A DNA stretch of 64,000 nucleotides. Origin: an uncultured Hymenobacter sp. (lineage in GTDB: Bacteria > Bacteroidota > Bacteroidia > Cytophagales > Hymenobacteraceae). A program made the position numbers and the translations under genes. How positions within the stretch are numbered: position 1 is the stretch's first letter; each line of letters starts with the position of its first letter. The notes under the pieces were generated by a model. That model ran no database searches and was not told where the DNA came from. It was given only the letters and a program-made list of their open reading frames with translations. The stretch covers positions 101,995 through 165,994 of the forward strand of contig CAJYPK010000044.1 in NCBI GenBank assembly GCA_913776615.1, in the 5' to 3' direction. This document shows, in pieces, positions 54,094 to 61,540 of this stretch.

Positions 54094-55194
54094 TTAGAAC
54101 AGCGCGAGCTGGCCGCCGGGGCCGGGTGGCGGGGCCTCGCCGTCGAGGTTCGACAAGGATAATCCCAGCAGGCGCACGCCCTTGGGCAGCGGCCCGAGCG
54201 CCGTGAGAATTTCCTGGCCGGTGCGCAGCAGGGTCGCCTCGTCGGGCACCGAGGCCGGCAGGGTGCGGCTACGGGTTATTTGCTGAAAGTCGGCGAATTT
54301 TACTTTTAACGTGAGCGTGCGGCCCGACTGCCCACTGCGCTGGCAGTAGCTCCAGACCTTGGCGGCCACGGGCAACAGGGCGGCCAGCAGCGCGGGTAAT
54401 TCGTGCAGATCGTGGGCGAAGGTGGTCTCTGCTCCCACTGATTTGCGCAGGCGGTCGGGCTGCACGGGGCGGTGGTCCTGGGCGTGGGCGATGGCGTGGT
54501 AAAAGCCCCCCGCCTTGCCGAAGTGCTGGCGCAAAAACGCCTCGGGCTGGGCGCGCAGGTCGGCCCCGGTGAAGATGCCCAGCGCGTGCAGCCGGGCCGC
54601 CGTGGCCGGCCCGATGCCGTGAAACTGCCCCACCGCCAGCTTCTCCACAAAGGCCAGCCCCCGGGCGGGCGGAATCACGTACTGGCCGTTGGGCTTGCGG
54701 TAATCGGAAGCCAGCTTGGCCAGAAATTTATTGTAGGAAATACCGGCCGAGGCCGTGAGCCCGGTCCGGGCCAGGATGTCGGCCCGCAGGTCGCGGGCCA
54801 CCTGGCTGGCCAGCGGCTCGTGGCGCAGGTTGTGGGTCACGTCGAGGTAGGCCTCGTCCAGCGCCACCGGCTCGATCAGCGGCGTGTACTGGGCCATGAT
54901 GGCCCGCACCTGGCCCGACACTTCCTTGTACACCTCGAAGCGCGGGGGTACGAACAGCAGCTCGGGGCAAAGCCGCCGGGCGGTGCTGGCGGGCATGGCC
55001 GAGCGCACGCCGTATTGCCGGGCTTCGTAGCTGGCGGCCATCACCACGCCGCGCTCGCGGGTGCCGCCCACGGCCAGCGGCCGGCCCCGCAGGGCGGGGT
55101 CGTCGCGCTGCTCCACGGAGGCGTAAAACGCGTCCATGTCGAGGTGAATGATTTTGCGCGGCTCGGCGGGCGGCTGCGGCGAAGTAGGCGTCAC
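54094..55194 (-). CDS. dinB: DNA polymerase IV (Y family)
   Basis: 366 residues, normal length. Catalytic acidic residues lie in HLDMDAFYASVEQ (D19, D21) and ALDEAYLDVT (D113, E114). The thumb HhH motif is FHGIGPATAARLHALGI, and the little-finger domain follows. The C-terminal GQLALF is a sliding-clamp-binding peptide of the QLxLF type. It performs error-prone translesion synthesis. A -7 box (55200-55207) lies so close to the ATG that the mRNA would be leaderless. No LexA-type box was recognised. Confidence 0.96.
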   Translation of the reverse strand: MTPTSPQPPAEPRKIIHLDMDAFYASVEQRDDPALRGRPLAVGGTRERGVVMAASYEARQYGVRSAMPASTARRLCPELLFVPPRFEVYKEVSGQVRAIMAQYTPLIEPVALDEAYLDVTHNLRHEPLASQVARDLRADILARTGLTASAGISYNKFLAKLASDYRKPNGQYVIPPARGLAFVEKLAVGQFHGIGPATAARLHALGIFTGADLRAQPEAFLRQHFGKAGGFYHAIAHAQDHRPVQPDRLRKSVGAETTFAHDLHELPALLAALLPVAAKVWSYCQRSGQSGRTLTLKVKFADFQQITRSRTLPASVPDEATLLRTGQEILTALGPLPKGVRLLGLSLSNLDGEAPPPGPGGQLALF

Positions 55195-55199
55195 TCCTA

Positions 55200-55207
55200 C
55201 AAATTTA
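55200..55207 (-). promoter_or_regulatory. -7 box of dinB, predicting a leaderless mRNA
   Basis: On the minus strand it reads TAAATTTG (TAnnTTTG). The expected transcript start coincides with the ATG at 55194. Confidence 0.5.
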
Positions 55208-55234
55208 ACCCGGGCGCGGCGGCGGACCGGTCGT

Positions 55235-55270
55235 AAAAAAAGCCCGCTGCGGGCGCAACGGGCTTTTTTA
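55235..55270. terminator. Rho-independent terminator downstream of the cupin gene
   Basis: AAAAAAAGCCCG / CGGGCTTTTTTA with a 12-base loop, symmetric A and T runs and so bidirectional. It lies about 30 bp after the stop of the cysteine-dioxygenase-like gene (minus strand). Confidence 0.85.
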
Positions 55271-55297
55271 TGGCCAAAGCCGTTTGGGAAGCAGTGT

Positions 55298-56614
55298 CTA
55301 CTTCCCCACCGGCCGGGCGTCCCACTCGGCCTTCATGCGGGCTTTGAATTCCCGGAAATCCATGTCCGAATCGGGCTCGAACTGGTGCAGGCCGCCGTCG
55401 ATCTTGTCGTAGTCGAAGAAGGGGTAGTGCCCGGTATCGTCGGGGTCGTACTGGTAGCACTGAATAGTGATGCAGGGCTGGCCCCCCAGCGGCTCCAGGT
55501 TGCGCAGGCGGTGAATCTGGTTCAGCACCGGGCTAATCCAGGTAATGGCGCCCTGCTCAAACAAATGCTTGCCGAACACTTGGGTATCGTCGGGCTCGGG
55601 GTCGCCCGGCGCGGTGGGGCGCAGGTACGGAAACAGCGACACCTGCACGCTGCCGTGCAGCACCCGGATCACGGCGTTGGCGCCCGCGTGCTGGTGCACC
55701 GCCGAGTAGCACTGCGGCGGCCAGATTTCCATCACGAACGGGATACCCGGCGACTCGCCCCCGTTCTGCCCCAGCGTAATGCGCAGGTACACCCGGTTTT
55801 TCTGGTCGGTGGGATTCTTCTCACTCTTGCTTTGCAGCAGCTGGTAGCACCAGCCCTTCTCGTTTTCGATGCTGTACTTGATGGCCTGGGCAAACTCCGG
55901 GAAGTCGGCCGTATTCAGCTCGAAGCGCGGCCCGGCGATGGTGCCGTAGAGCTGGCGGGCGGCTTCGGGCAGGGCGGCGGCGGGCAGGTAGCGGTTGTGG
56001 GCTACGTCGTCCATGGTCAGCAGCTCGGTGCCGCGCACTTCCAGGGGCACGGTTGTCACCACGGGGTCGCGCAGCAGGCGCATGAGCTCCGTGCCGGGGC
56101 CGGGGTACACGGCGCTAATGGCCTGGCACGCCGCACGTTCCTCCTCAGTGAGACCGTAGGAATACGCCACGGTTTCGATGCGGGCCTCCCCCACGCCGAA
56201 GCGCAGCTGGCTGCGCTCCTTCTCGCTCGTGTCGAGGCTCAGCCAGTAGTAGATGTACTCGTTGGGCGGGGTGGGCAATACGTAGTCGCCGCCCCGGGGC
56301 TCGTGGCCGTTTACCACCAGGCGCAGGCGCTCGTTGTTGAGCTCCACTTGCACCAGGCGGGGGTTTTGGGGCGTGCCGAGCGAAAAGCGCAGCGGGATGG
56401 CCGGCGCTCCCAGCGGCTGCCGGGCGTGCTTGAACACCACCGTGCCCTGCCCCACCACCAGCAGGCGGGCGGAGGTATCGGGCAAGCTTTCCTTGGCGGG
56501 CCGGGCGGCCAGTAGCGGCTGGGGGCTGCTCGGCTTAGCCGGCGCGGCCTCGGCAGCCTGGGGAGAGAAGATGAGTTGGCGGTTGACTTTGTGCAGTTTG
56601 CTAAAGGAGGTCAT
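55298..56614 (-). CDS. Cysteine-dioxygenase-like cupin with an extra N-terminal domain
   Basis: 438 residues from the ATG at 56614. The C-terminal half (about 225-438) is a cysteine dioxygenase-type cupin: iron-binding His residues in SAVHQHAGANAVIRVLHGSV and a third His in VLNQIHRLRNLEP. The N-terminal about 200 residues form a separate beta-rich domain (FKHARQPLGAPAIPLRFSLG, YIYYWLSLDTSEKERSQLRF) that I cannot name; typical cysteine dioxygenases are only about 200 residues, so this is a fusion. The reaction may be thiol oxidation, but the substrate is not determined. It follows the PI-PLC gene by 86 bp on the same strand and is closed by a terminator, so the two probably form an operon. Confidence 0.75.
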   Translation of the reverse strand: MTSFSKLHKVNRQLIFSPQAAEAAPAKPSSPQPLLAARPAKESLPDTSARLLVVGQGTVVFKHARQPLGAPAIPLRFSLGTPQNPRLVQVELNNERLRLVVNGHEPRGGDYVLPTPPNEYIYYWLSLDTSEKERSQLRFGVGEARIETVAYSYGLTEEERAACQAISAVYPGPGTELMRLLRDPVVTTVPLEVRGTELLTMDDVAHNRYLPAAALPEAARQLYGTIAGPRFELNTADFPEFAQAIKYSIENEKGWCYQLLQSKSEKNPTDQKNRVYLRITLGQNGGESPGIPFVMEIWPPQCYSAVHQHAGANAVIRVLHGSVQVSLFPYLRPTAPGDPEPDDTQVFGKHLFEQGAITWISPVLNQIHRLRNLEPLGGQPCITIQCYQYDPDDTGHYPFFDYDKIDGGLHQFEPDSDMDFREFKARMKAEWDARPVGK

Positions 56615-56700
56615 GCGGGTGAGTGAGGAGAATGAAGGGTAGTACGGGCGCAGAAAATGCGCCCGCAATAACCGAATCGGCACTCAAATCAGCGATACTT

Positions 56701-58185
56701 TCAGGCATTGTTGCGCTGAATTATTTCCAGGCACAGCGGTACGGGATTGGCCGTTTCGACGTAGTCGAGGTTGATGATATTGACCTGGTGGTCCGGCTGC
56801 CGGCCAAAGAGCCCGGCGCTATCCTGGTACACTGCCGGGGCCAGGCGCGGGTTGACCACCGCGGCGTACTCTTCCACACTGGGGCCGGTGATGGCCTTCG
56901 CCTCGTCGTTGTCCACGGGCGTCAGCGTCCAGTTCAGCATGAATAGCTTGGGCTCGGCGGGTTGTTGGGCGGCCCGCTGCGCGGCACCCTGCCCGAATTT
57001 CCGAAATTTACCGGCCTGATCCTGCAGCATTTTATTGAAATCCTGCGCGTTGGCATAATCGTCGAGCACCGGCAGGTTGGTGGGCAGGCGGTACACGCCG
57101 GGCAGGCCGGTGCCTTGCAGCTGCTGGGCGAAGCGCTGGTCGTCGTCGAGTACCACGATCACCTTGCCCCGCAGCTCCCGCAGCGGCACGCTAGCCAGCA
57201 GCGTGGGGTGGGCCGCCACCGCAGCGGTAGCGGGCGCGGTGCGCGGCAGCGCGAGGCGCAGCTCGGCCGGTACGTGCTTGGTCAGCAAATCCAGAAATGC
57301 CTGCTCCTGCGCCTTGTCCAGGCCGAAGTGACTGAATTCCAGCACGACCATCTCGCTCTTGTGCTCCCGGATGAAGCGCACCACGTCGTCGAGTACCTTG
57401 TGCAGCCGGGGGCCGACGGCTTTGCCGTGCTGCACGTGGAAGGCGCGGGTATCGGCGCGGTAGGTGGGGCGCAGGTCGAAGAAGCGGCTGCCGGCCCGGA
57501 GCTGGTCGTAGGCGTTGAGCGACTGCGTGAGGCCCAGCCGCTTGGCAATCATGGCCACGGCCCCGGTCAGCTCGGCCTTTTTACCCGTAATCAGGTTCCA
57601 GAGGTTGGTAAATACGTTGAGCTTGGTGGCCAGCTCGGCCATTTGCAGGTACCACGCCTGGTCGCCCAGCGTCAGGCTCTGGTCCAGCTCGTACATGCCG
57701 GCATCGTGCGAGCCGGGCACGCACAGCTGCGCCAGCGTCAGGTCGTCGCGGAGGCCGCTCAGCCAGGTAGCCCGGGCTATCTGCTGCTCCCAGCGCTGGA
57801 AGCTCCCGCCGTTGGCCGGGTGCATGTACACGTCTTTGCCATTCGAGTCGAGAGCCTGCCCGCTGGCCTTGTTGCGCAGCCCCAGCGCCCGGCCCTGGTC
57901 GAGCGACTCGGGCAGCCACAGCTGCGAATCTCGCGGCTGCTCGGTTTCAAAGCTCAGGCCCTTGGCCGTGTGAGCCAGCATTTTGCCGCTCTGCCGGTGC
58001 CGCAGGCGCACATACTGCCCCCCGGCGGGCACGAACTGCCAGCGCTGGTAGTCGCCGTCATTGGCTGCCCCCATGTAGAGGGTATTTCCGTTGCCGTCCA
58101 GCGTTTTGCCGGAGTGAGGATGACGCAGGGTAAAGACGGTGTTGCTGGTAGCGGCGCTGGTGCCGAGCACGGAGAAATTAGACAT
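56701..58185 (-). CDS. PI-phospholipase C-like protein with ricin-type lectin domain
   Basis: 494 residues from the ATG at 58185. Residues 15-135 form a ricin-type beta-trefoil lectin with repeating Q-x-W-like units (YQRWQFV, QLWLPE, FQRWEQQ) and SGKTLDGNG. Residues about 145-490 form a PI-PLC X-type barrel: VPGSHDAGMYELD with catalytic His160, SRFFDLRPTYR, FHVQHG with a second His, and VVLEFSHFG. It would cleave phosphatidylinositol or a related phosphodiester. No signal peptide is seen, which is odd for a lectin-bearing phospholipase; it may leave the cell another way or act inside. Confidence 0.88.
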   Translation of the reverse strand: MSNFSVLGTSAATSNTVFTLRHPHSGKTLDGNGNTLYMGAANDGDYQRWQFVPAGGQYVRLRHRQSGKMLAHTAKGLSFETEQPRDSQLWLPESLDQGRALGLRNKASGQALDSNGKDVYMHPANGGSFQRWEQQIARATWLSGLRDDLTLAQLCVPGSHDAGMYELDQSLTLGDQAWYLQMAELATKLNVFTNLWNLITGKKAELTGAVAMIAKRLGLTQSLNAYDQLRAGSRFFDLRPTYRADTRAFHVQHGKAVGPRLHKVLDDVVRFIREHKSEMVVLEFSHFGLDKAQEQAFLDLLTKHVPAELRLALPRTAPATAAVAAHPTLLASVPLRELRGKVIVVLDDDQRFAQQLQGTGLPGVYRLPTNLPVLDDYANAQDFNKMLQDQAGKFRKFGQGAAQRAAQQPAEPKLFMLNWTLTPVDNDEAKAITGPSVEEYAAVVNPRLAPAVYQDSAGLFGRQPDHQVNIINLDYVETANPVPLCLEIIQRNNA

Positions 58186-58526
58186 AAGGGTATGGGTAGA
58201 GAGTGGGCCAGCCGCCCCGGCGAGTCGGGTAGCTGATGCGTGTCGCAAAGCTGGTCGGTTGCCCAGCCGCTGGCAAGGCAATTGAGCACGAAGCACCGCT
58301 TTTTGAGGTCGAAGCCGCGGCGGGGTCGTATTGCATTTTTCCGGCGCGGGGGCGGGGCATCATTCCGCATCCGGCGCAGGCCCTGGGTTGCTATTTTAGC
58401 CTGGCCGCCTCCCCCCAGTTTCGTTCAGGTGCACTTGGCTACCGCCCACCTACTTTGAGCGCGAGCGCCAGCTTTTTGAGGCTGGCTCCCATTAGCACGG
58501 CCAACGCACGCGCCTACCTTTGGCCA
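58186..58526. other. Divergent intergenic region
   Basis: 341 bp between the PI-PLC gene and the sensor kinase. The kinase reading frame stays open through it, but the residues look non-coding. A perfect -7 box lies at 58515-58522. Confidence 0.5.
58515..58522 (+). promoter_or_regulatory. -7 box of the HisKA_2 kinase gene
   Basis: TACCTTTG matches TAnnTTTG exactly. The predicted transcript start falls at the GTG at 58527, so the mRNA would be leaderless unless translation begins at the GTG at 58590. Confidence 0.5.
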
Positions 58527-60254
58527 GTGTTTTCCACCCTGGTTTTAAACCTCTTTTGGCAGTATCGCTCACGCTGGCCCGTTGCGCCGGTGGGGCTGCT
58601 CGCCCTCCGCTTAGCCCACCCGGCGCCGGCGCAACCGGCCCCGCCCAGCCTGCACGCCCGTTTTTTTGCGCTGCTGGCGGCCGGCGATTCGGTATATGCC
58701 GAAAAGAAGGGCTACAGCAGCTTTGCCCACGCCCAGCAGTACTACGACCGCGCCCAGGTACTGGCCGAGCGCAGCCAGGATACGCTGCTGCTGGCCGAGG
58801 CCGTATTTGCCCGGGGCCGGGTGTACGACGCCTGGAACAAGGAGCCGCACAAGACCGTGCGCTATTTTCAGCAGGCGGCCGACCTCTTCGCCGGCCTGCC
58901 GGGCCAGCGGCGGCGCTATTTCTACGCCACCTACCTCGTGGCCCACGCCTACGACAAAGTGCCCGACAGCCTGCGCACCGTGCAAGTGCTGCGCCGCCTG
59001 CGCCGCGAGCTGCGGGGCCAGCCCGAAGCGCTGCTGCGCCAGGTACCCAGCACCGTCGAAATGGCCCTCACGGCGACGGAGGTGCGCAACTACGCCTTGG
59101 CCGACAGCCTCTTGCGCCAGCTGGTACGCCGCCCCTGGGTGCGCAACGACCCCGAAACCTACGACTACCTCACGCACTACTACCTGGCGCAGGCCCGCCT
59201 CGACGTACACTACCGCCACCGCCAGGCGCCCTACCTCGACTCGCTGGCCCGCATGCCGGCCACCAACGCGCTCGACCGCGTGTACTACGGCCACAACCTG
59301 GCCGACCTGTACGCCGCCGCCGGGCGCTACGCTTCGGCCTACGCGGCCCTGCGCCGGGCTACTCGCCTGGCCGACAGCCTCAACCACGGCGGCGACCTTG
59401 ACCGGGTACGCCTGAGCCTGCTGCGTAGCGAGGAACGAGCGGCCCAGCGCCAGCAGCAGGTAGAGGCGGTGCGCCAGCGGGCGCGCACCTGGGGCCTGTG
59501 GGGACTGGGCGGGGGCCTGACTATTATTTCGCTGCTGAGCTTTTACTTGTTTCGGCAGCAGCAGCTGTCGCGGCGGCGGGCCCGGGCCCTGGCGCGGGCC
59601 AACGCCGCGCTGGCCGAATCCAACGCCCGACTCGACCAGCAGGTGGCGCAAGTGGAGTTGCTCAACAAGGAGATTCAGCACCGCGTCAAAAACAACCTGC
59701 ACATGGTATACAGCCTGTTGCAGATGCAGGAGCGCCGCACCGACAACGAGGAAGTGATCGAGCACCTGCAAGCGGCCCGGCTGCGGGTAGAAAGCATTGC
59801 AGCGCTGCACAATCAATTGCTACTCAGCCCCACCGCAGGCCCCGACCTGGCCGTGTACCTCAAAGGGCTCATCTCGTCGGTAGTGAGCTGCCTGGCCAAT
59901 GACCGCCGGGTTATCACCCACCTGCAAAGCGGGCCGCTGCGCCTGCCGCCCAGCGCCTACCTGGCGTTGTCGCTCATTCTCAACGAGTGGGTGACTAACT
60001 CCATCAAGTACGCCGACACCCCGCCGGGGCAGTTGCTCGAAATCAGCGTGCGGGTGCGCCACGAGGCGCAGTACACTTGCCTGGAATACGCCGACAGCGG
60101 GGCGCCGCCCGGCGGGGCGGCCCCGGGCCGCCCGGGCCTGGGCACCCAGATTATCACCCTGCTCACCCGCCAGCTCGGGGCCACGCTCACTACCCCGCCC
60201 GGCCAGCCCTATACCTATACGCTCTGCCTACCCATTCCAGCTCATGGAGCCTAG
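58527..60254 (+). CDS. TPR-type sensor histidine kinase, HisKA_2 family
   Basis: 575 residues from GTG 58527; GTG 58590 is an alternative. After a probable signal sequence there is a periplasmic TPR-like helical region (about 45-310; FAHAQQYYDRAQVLAERS), a TM helix (about 325-345; WGLGGGLTIISLLSFYLF), a coiled coil, then HisKA_2 with phospho-acceptor His385 in EIQHRVKNNLHMVYSLLQMQ, and an HATPase domain with LILNEWVTNSIKYA and GLGTQII. It signals to the LytTR regulator, whose gene overlaps its end by 11 bp. Confidence 0.92.
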   Translation: MFSTLVLNLFWQYRSRWPVAPVGLLALRLAHPAPAQPAPPSLHARFFALLAAGDSVYAEKKGYSSFAHAQQYYDRAQVLAERSQDTLLLAEAVFARGRVYDAWNKEPHKTVRYFQQAADLFAGLPGQRRRYFYATYLVAHAYDKVPDSLRTVQVLRRLRRELRGQPEALLRQVPSTVEMALTATEVRNYALADSLLRQLVRRPWVRNDPETYDYLTHYYLAQARLDVHYRHRQAPYLDSLARMPATNALDRVYYGHNLADLYAAAGRYASAYAALRRATRLADSLNHGGDLDRVRLSLLRSEERAAQRQQQVEAVRQRARTWGLWGLGGGLTIISLLSFYLFRQQQLSRRRARALARANAALAESNARLDQQVAQVELLNKEIQHRVKNNLHMVYSLLQMQERRTDNEEVIEHLQAARLRVESIAALHNQLLLSPTAGPDLAVYLKGLISSVVSCLANDRRVITHLQSGPLRLPPSAYLALSLILNEWVTNSIKYADTPPGQLLEISVRVRHEAQYTCLEYADSGAPPGGAAPGRPGLGTQIITLLTRQLGATLTTPPGQPYTYTLCLPIPAHGA

Positions 60255-61002
60255 CCGCCTGCGCATCCTCGTTGTGGAAGACGAGGCCCTCATCGCCGAA
60301 AACCTGCGCTTCACCCTCGAAGACCTGGGCTACGAAGTGCCCGCCACCTGCTACACTTTCGCCGAGGCCCGGGCCGCGCTGGCCCCTCCCCTACCCGCCG
60401 ACCTGGTGCTGCTCGACCTCAACCTGGGGAGTGCCGATGCGGCGCAGTCGGGCCTGGCGCTGGCCCGGCAGCTGCGGGCCCGGGGCGGGCCGCCGTTTAT
60501 TTTCCTGACGGCCTACTCTGATCTGGCGACCATCCGCCAGGCTACGCAGTTGCAGCCCAGCGGCTACCTCATCAAGCCGGTGGGTGGGCCGGCGCTGTTC
60601 GCGGCCATTCAGTCGGCACTGGAGTATGCCGCTACCCGCCAGCCGGCTCCCGCGCCAGCCCCGGCCACGCCGCCGCCCCCCTTTTTCTTCGTGAAGCTGG
60701 GCGAGCGTACCCACAAGCTGCACTGGACGGAAGTGCAGCGCCTCGAAGCCGGCAAAAATTACGTGACGCTGCACGTGGCGGGCCAGCGCGCCGGCTACCC
60801 GCTGCGCGGCTCGCTCACTTACGTGCTCGACCACCTGCTGCCGCCCGCGCTGCACGGGCAGTTTCTGCGGGTCAACCGCCGGCTGGCCCTCAACGTGGCG
60901 GCCATTACCAGCTACGACGACGAACACCTCTACTGCGGTGAGGAGCGGCACGCGCACGGCCGCTCCGCGCTGCAACTCCGGCAGGAGCTCGGCCGGGGCT
61001 GA
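60244..61002 (+). CDS. LytTR-family response regulator
   Basis: 252 residues. The receiver domain has E12/D13, phospho-acceptor D58 in LLDLNLG, and K111 in YLIKPVG. A Pro/Ala-rich linker (APAPAPATPPPP) follows at about 133-145. The LytTR DNA-binding domain spans about 147-245 (FVKLGERTHKLHWTEVQRLE, QFLRVNRRLALN). The 11-bp overlap with the kinase gene indicates translational coupling. Targets unknown. Confidence 0.94.
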   Translation: MEPSRLRILVVEDEALIAENLRFTLEDLGYEVPATCYTFAEARAALAPPLPADLVLLDLNLGSADAAQSGLALARQLRARGGPPFIFLTAYSDLATIRQATQLQPSGYLIKPVGGPALFAAIQSALEYAATRQPAPAPAPATPPPPFFFVKLGERTHKLHWTEVQRLEAGKNYVTLHVAGQRAGYPLRGSLTYVLDHLLPPALHGQFLRVNRRLALNVAAITSYDDEHLYCGEERHAHGRSALQLRQELGRG

Positions 61003-61023
61003 TGTTGATTTTCGTTGTGGGCG

Positions 61024-61055
61024 ATAGTGCGGGGCTGCGCCCCGCACTATTGTTA
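61024..61055 (+). terminator. Terminator of the kinase-regulator operon
   Basis: A perfect 12-bp stem ATAGTGCGGGGC / GCCCCGCACTAT with a 3-base loop, followed by TGTTATT, 22 bp after the regulator stop. Confidence 0.8.
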
Positions 61056-61074
61056 TTGTAACGGGTGCCAAGTT

Positions 61075-61172
61075 GGCTTACACTTTTACGCTGCTCGGAT
61101 TTGCGCCCTGGCCCTGGCGGTACACCGACCGCGGATTGCCGGCTTACACTTTTACGCTGCTCGGATTTGCGC
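61075..61172. repeat. 32-bp direct repeat next to the family C element
   Basis: 61075-61106 and 61141-61172 are identical (GGCTTACACTTTTACGCTGC and the following 12 bases). The second copy forms the outer left arm of the palindrome at 61150-61350. Confidence 0.8.
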
Positions 61173-61350
61173 TCCCCGAGCGTGGTCGCCTCCCCCCCCG
61201 GCCCCCTCTCCGAAAAGGAGAGGGGGAGCCGGACGATGACCGAACAAGTAATTGCGTGTGTTTGCGAGCGGCTCCCCCTCTCCTTTTCGGAGAGGGGGTC
61301 GGGGGGTGAGGCAACCACGCTCGGGGAGCGCAAATCCGAGCAGCGCAAAA
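61150..61350. repeat. 201-bp palindromic element, family C
   Basis: Outer arms CGCTGCTCGGATTTGCGC / GCGCAAATCCGAGCAGCG are exact complements apart from the end base. Inner arms carry CCCCTCTCCGAAAAGGAGAG and its complement, as in 52066-52284. The central loop also shares GCGTGTGTTTGCGAGCGGC with the complement of the 52066 element loop. Confidence 0.85.
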
Positions 61351-61429
61351 TCACATACCACCTTAGTAATTAACGCTATACCCGGGCTCCAACTTAGGCA
61401 CACTACTTATCAGTTACCTCTCGACGCCG

Positions 61430-61449
61430 CACCAAGCTGGAGCTTGGTG
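61430..61449. repeat. Copy of repeat family D
   Basis: CACCAAGCTGGAGCTTGGTG, identical to 2946-2965, and again followed by TTACAT. Confidence 0.7.
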
Positions 61450-61540
61450 TTACATGAGAGCCAAGAGGCGTCCCCGGCTGCACGACGAGTGCGTACACGC
61501 ACCTGAAGACCGCGCCAAGCTCTACGCGGCTGCCCTACCC

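Larger units (their letters stand above)
61003..61540. other. Intergenic region rich in repeats
   Basis: 538 bp without a supported gene. It holds a terminator (61024-61055), a 32-bp direct repeat, a 201-bp family C element and a family D copy. No promoter box for the debranching enzyme was recognised. Confidence 0.7.
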
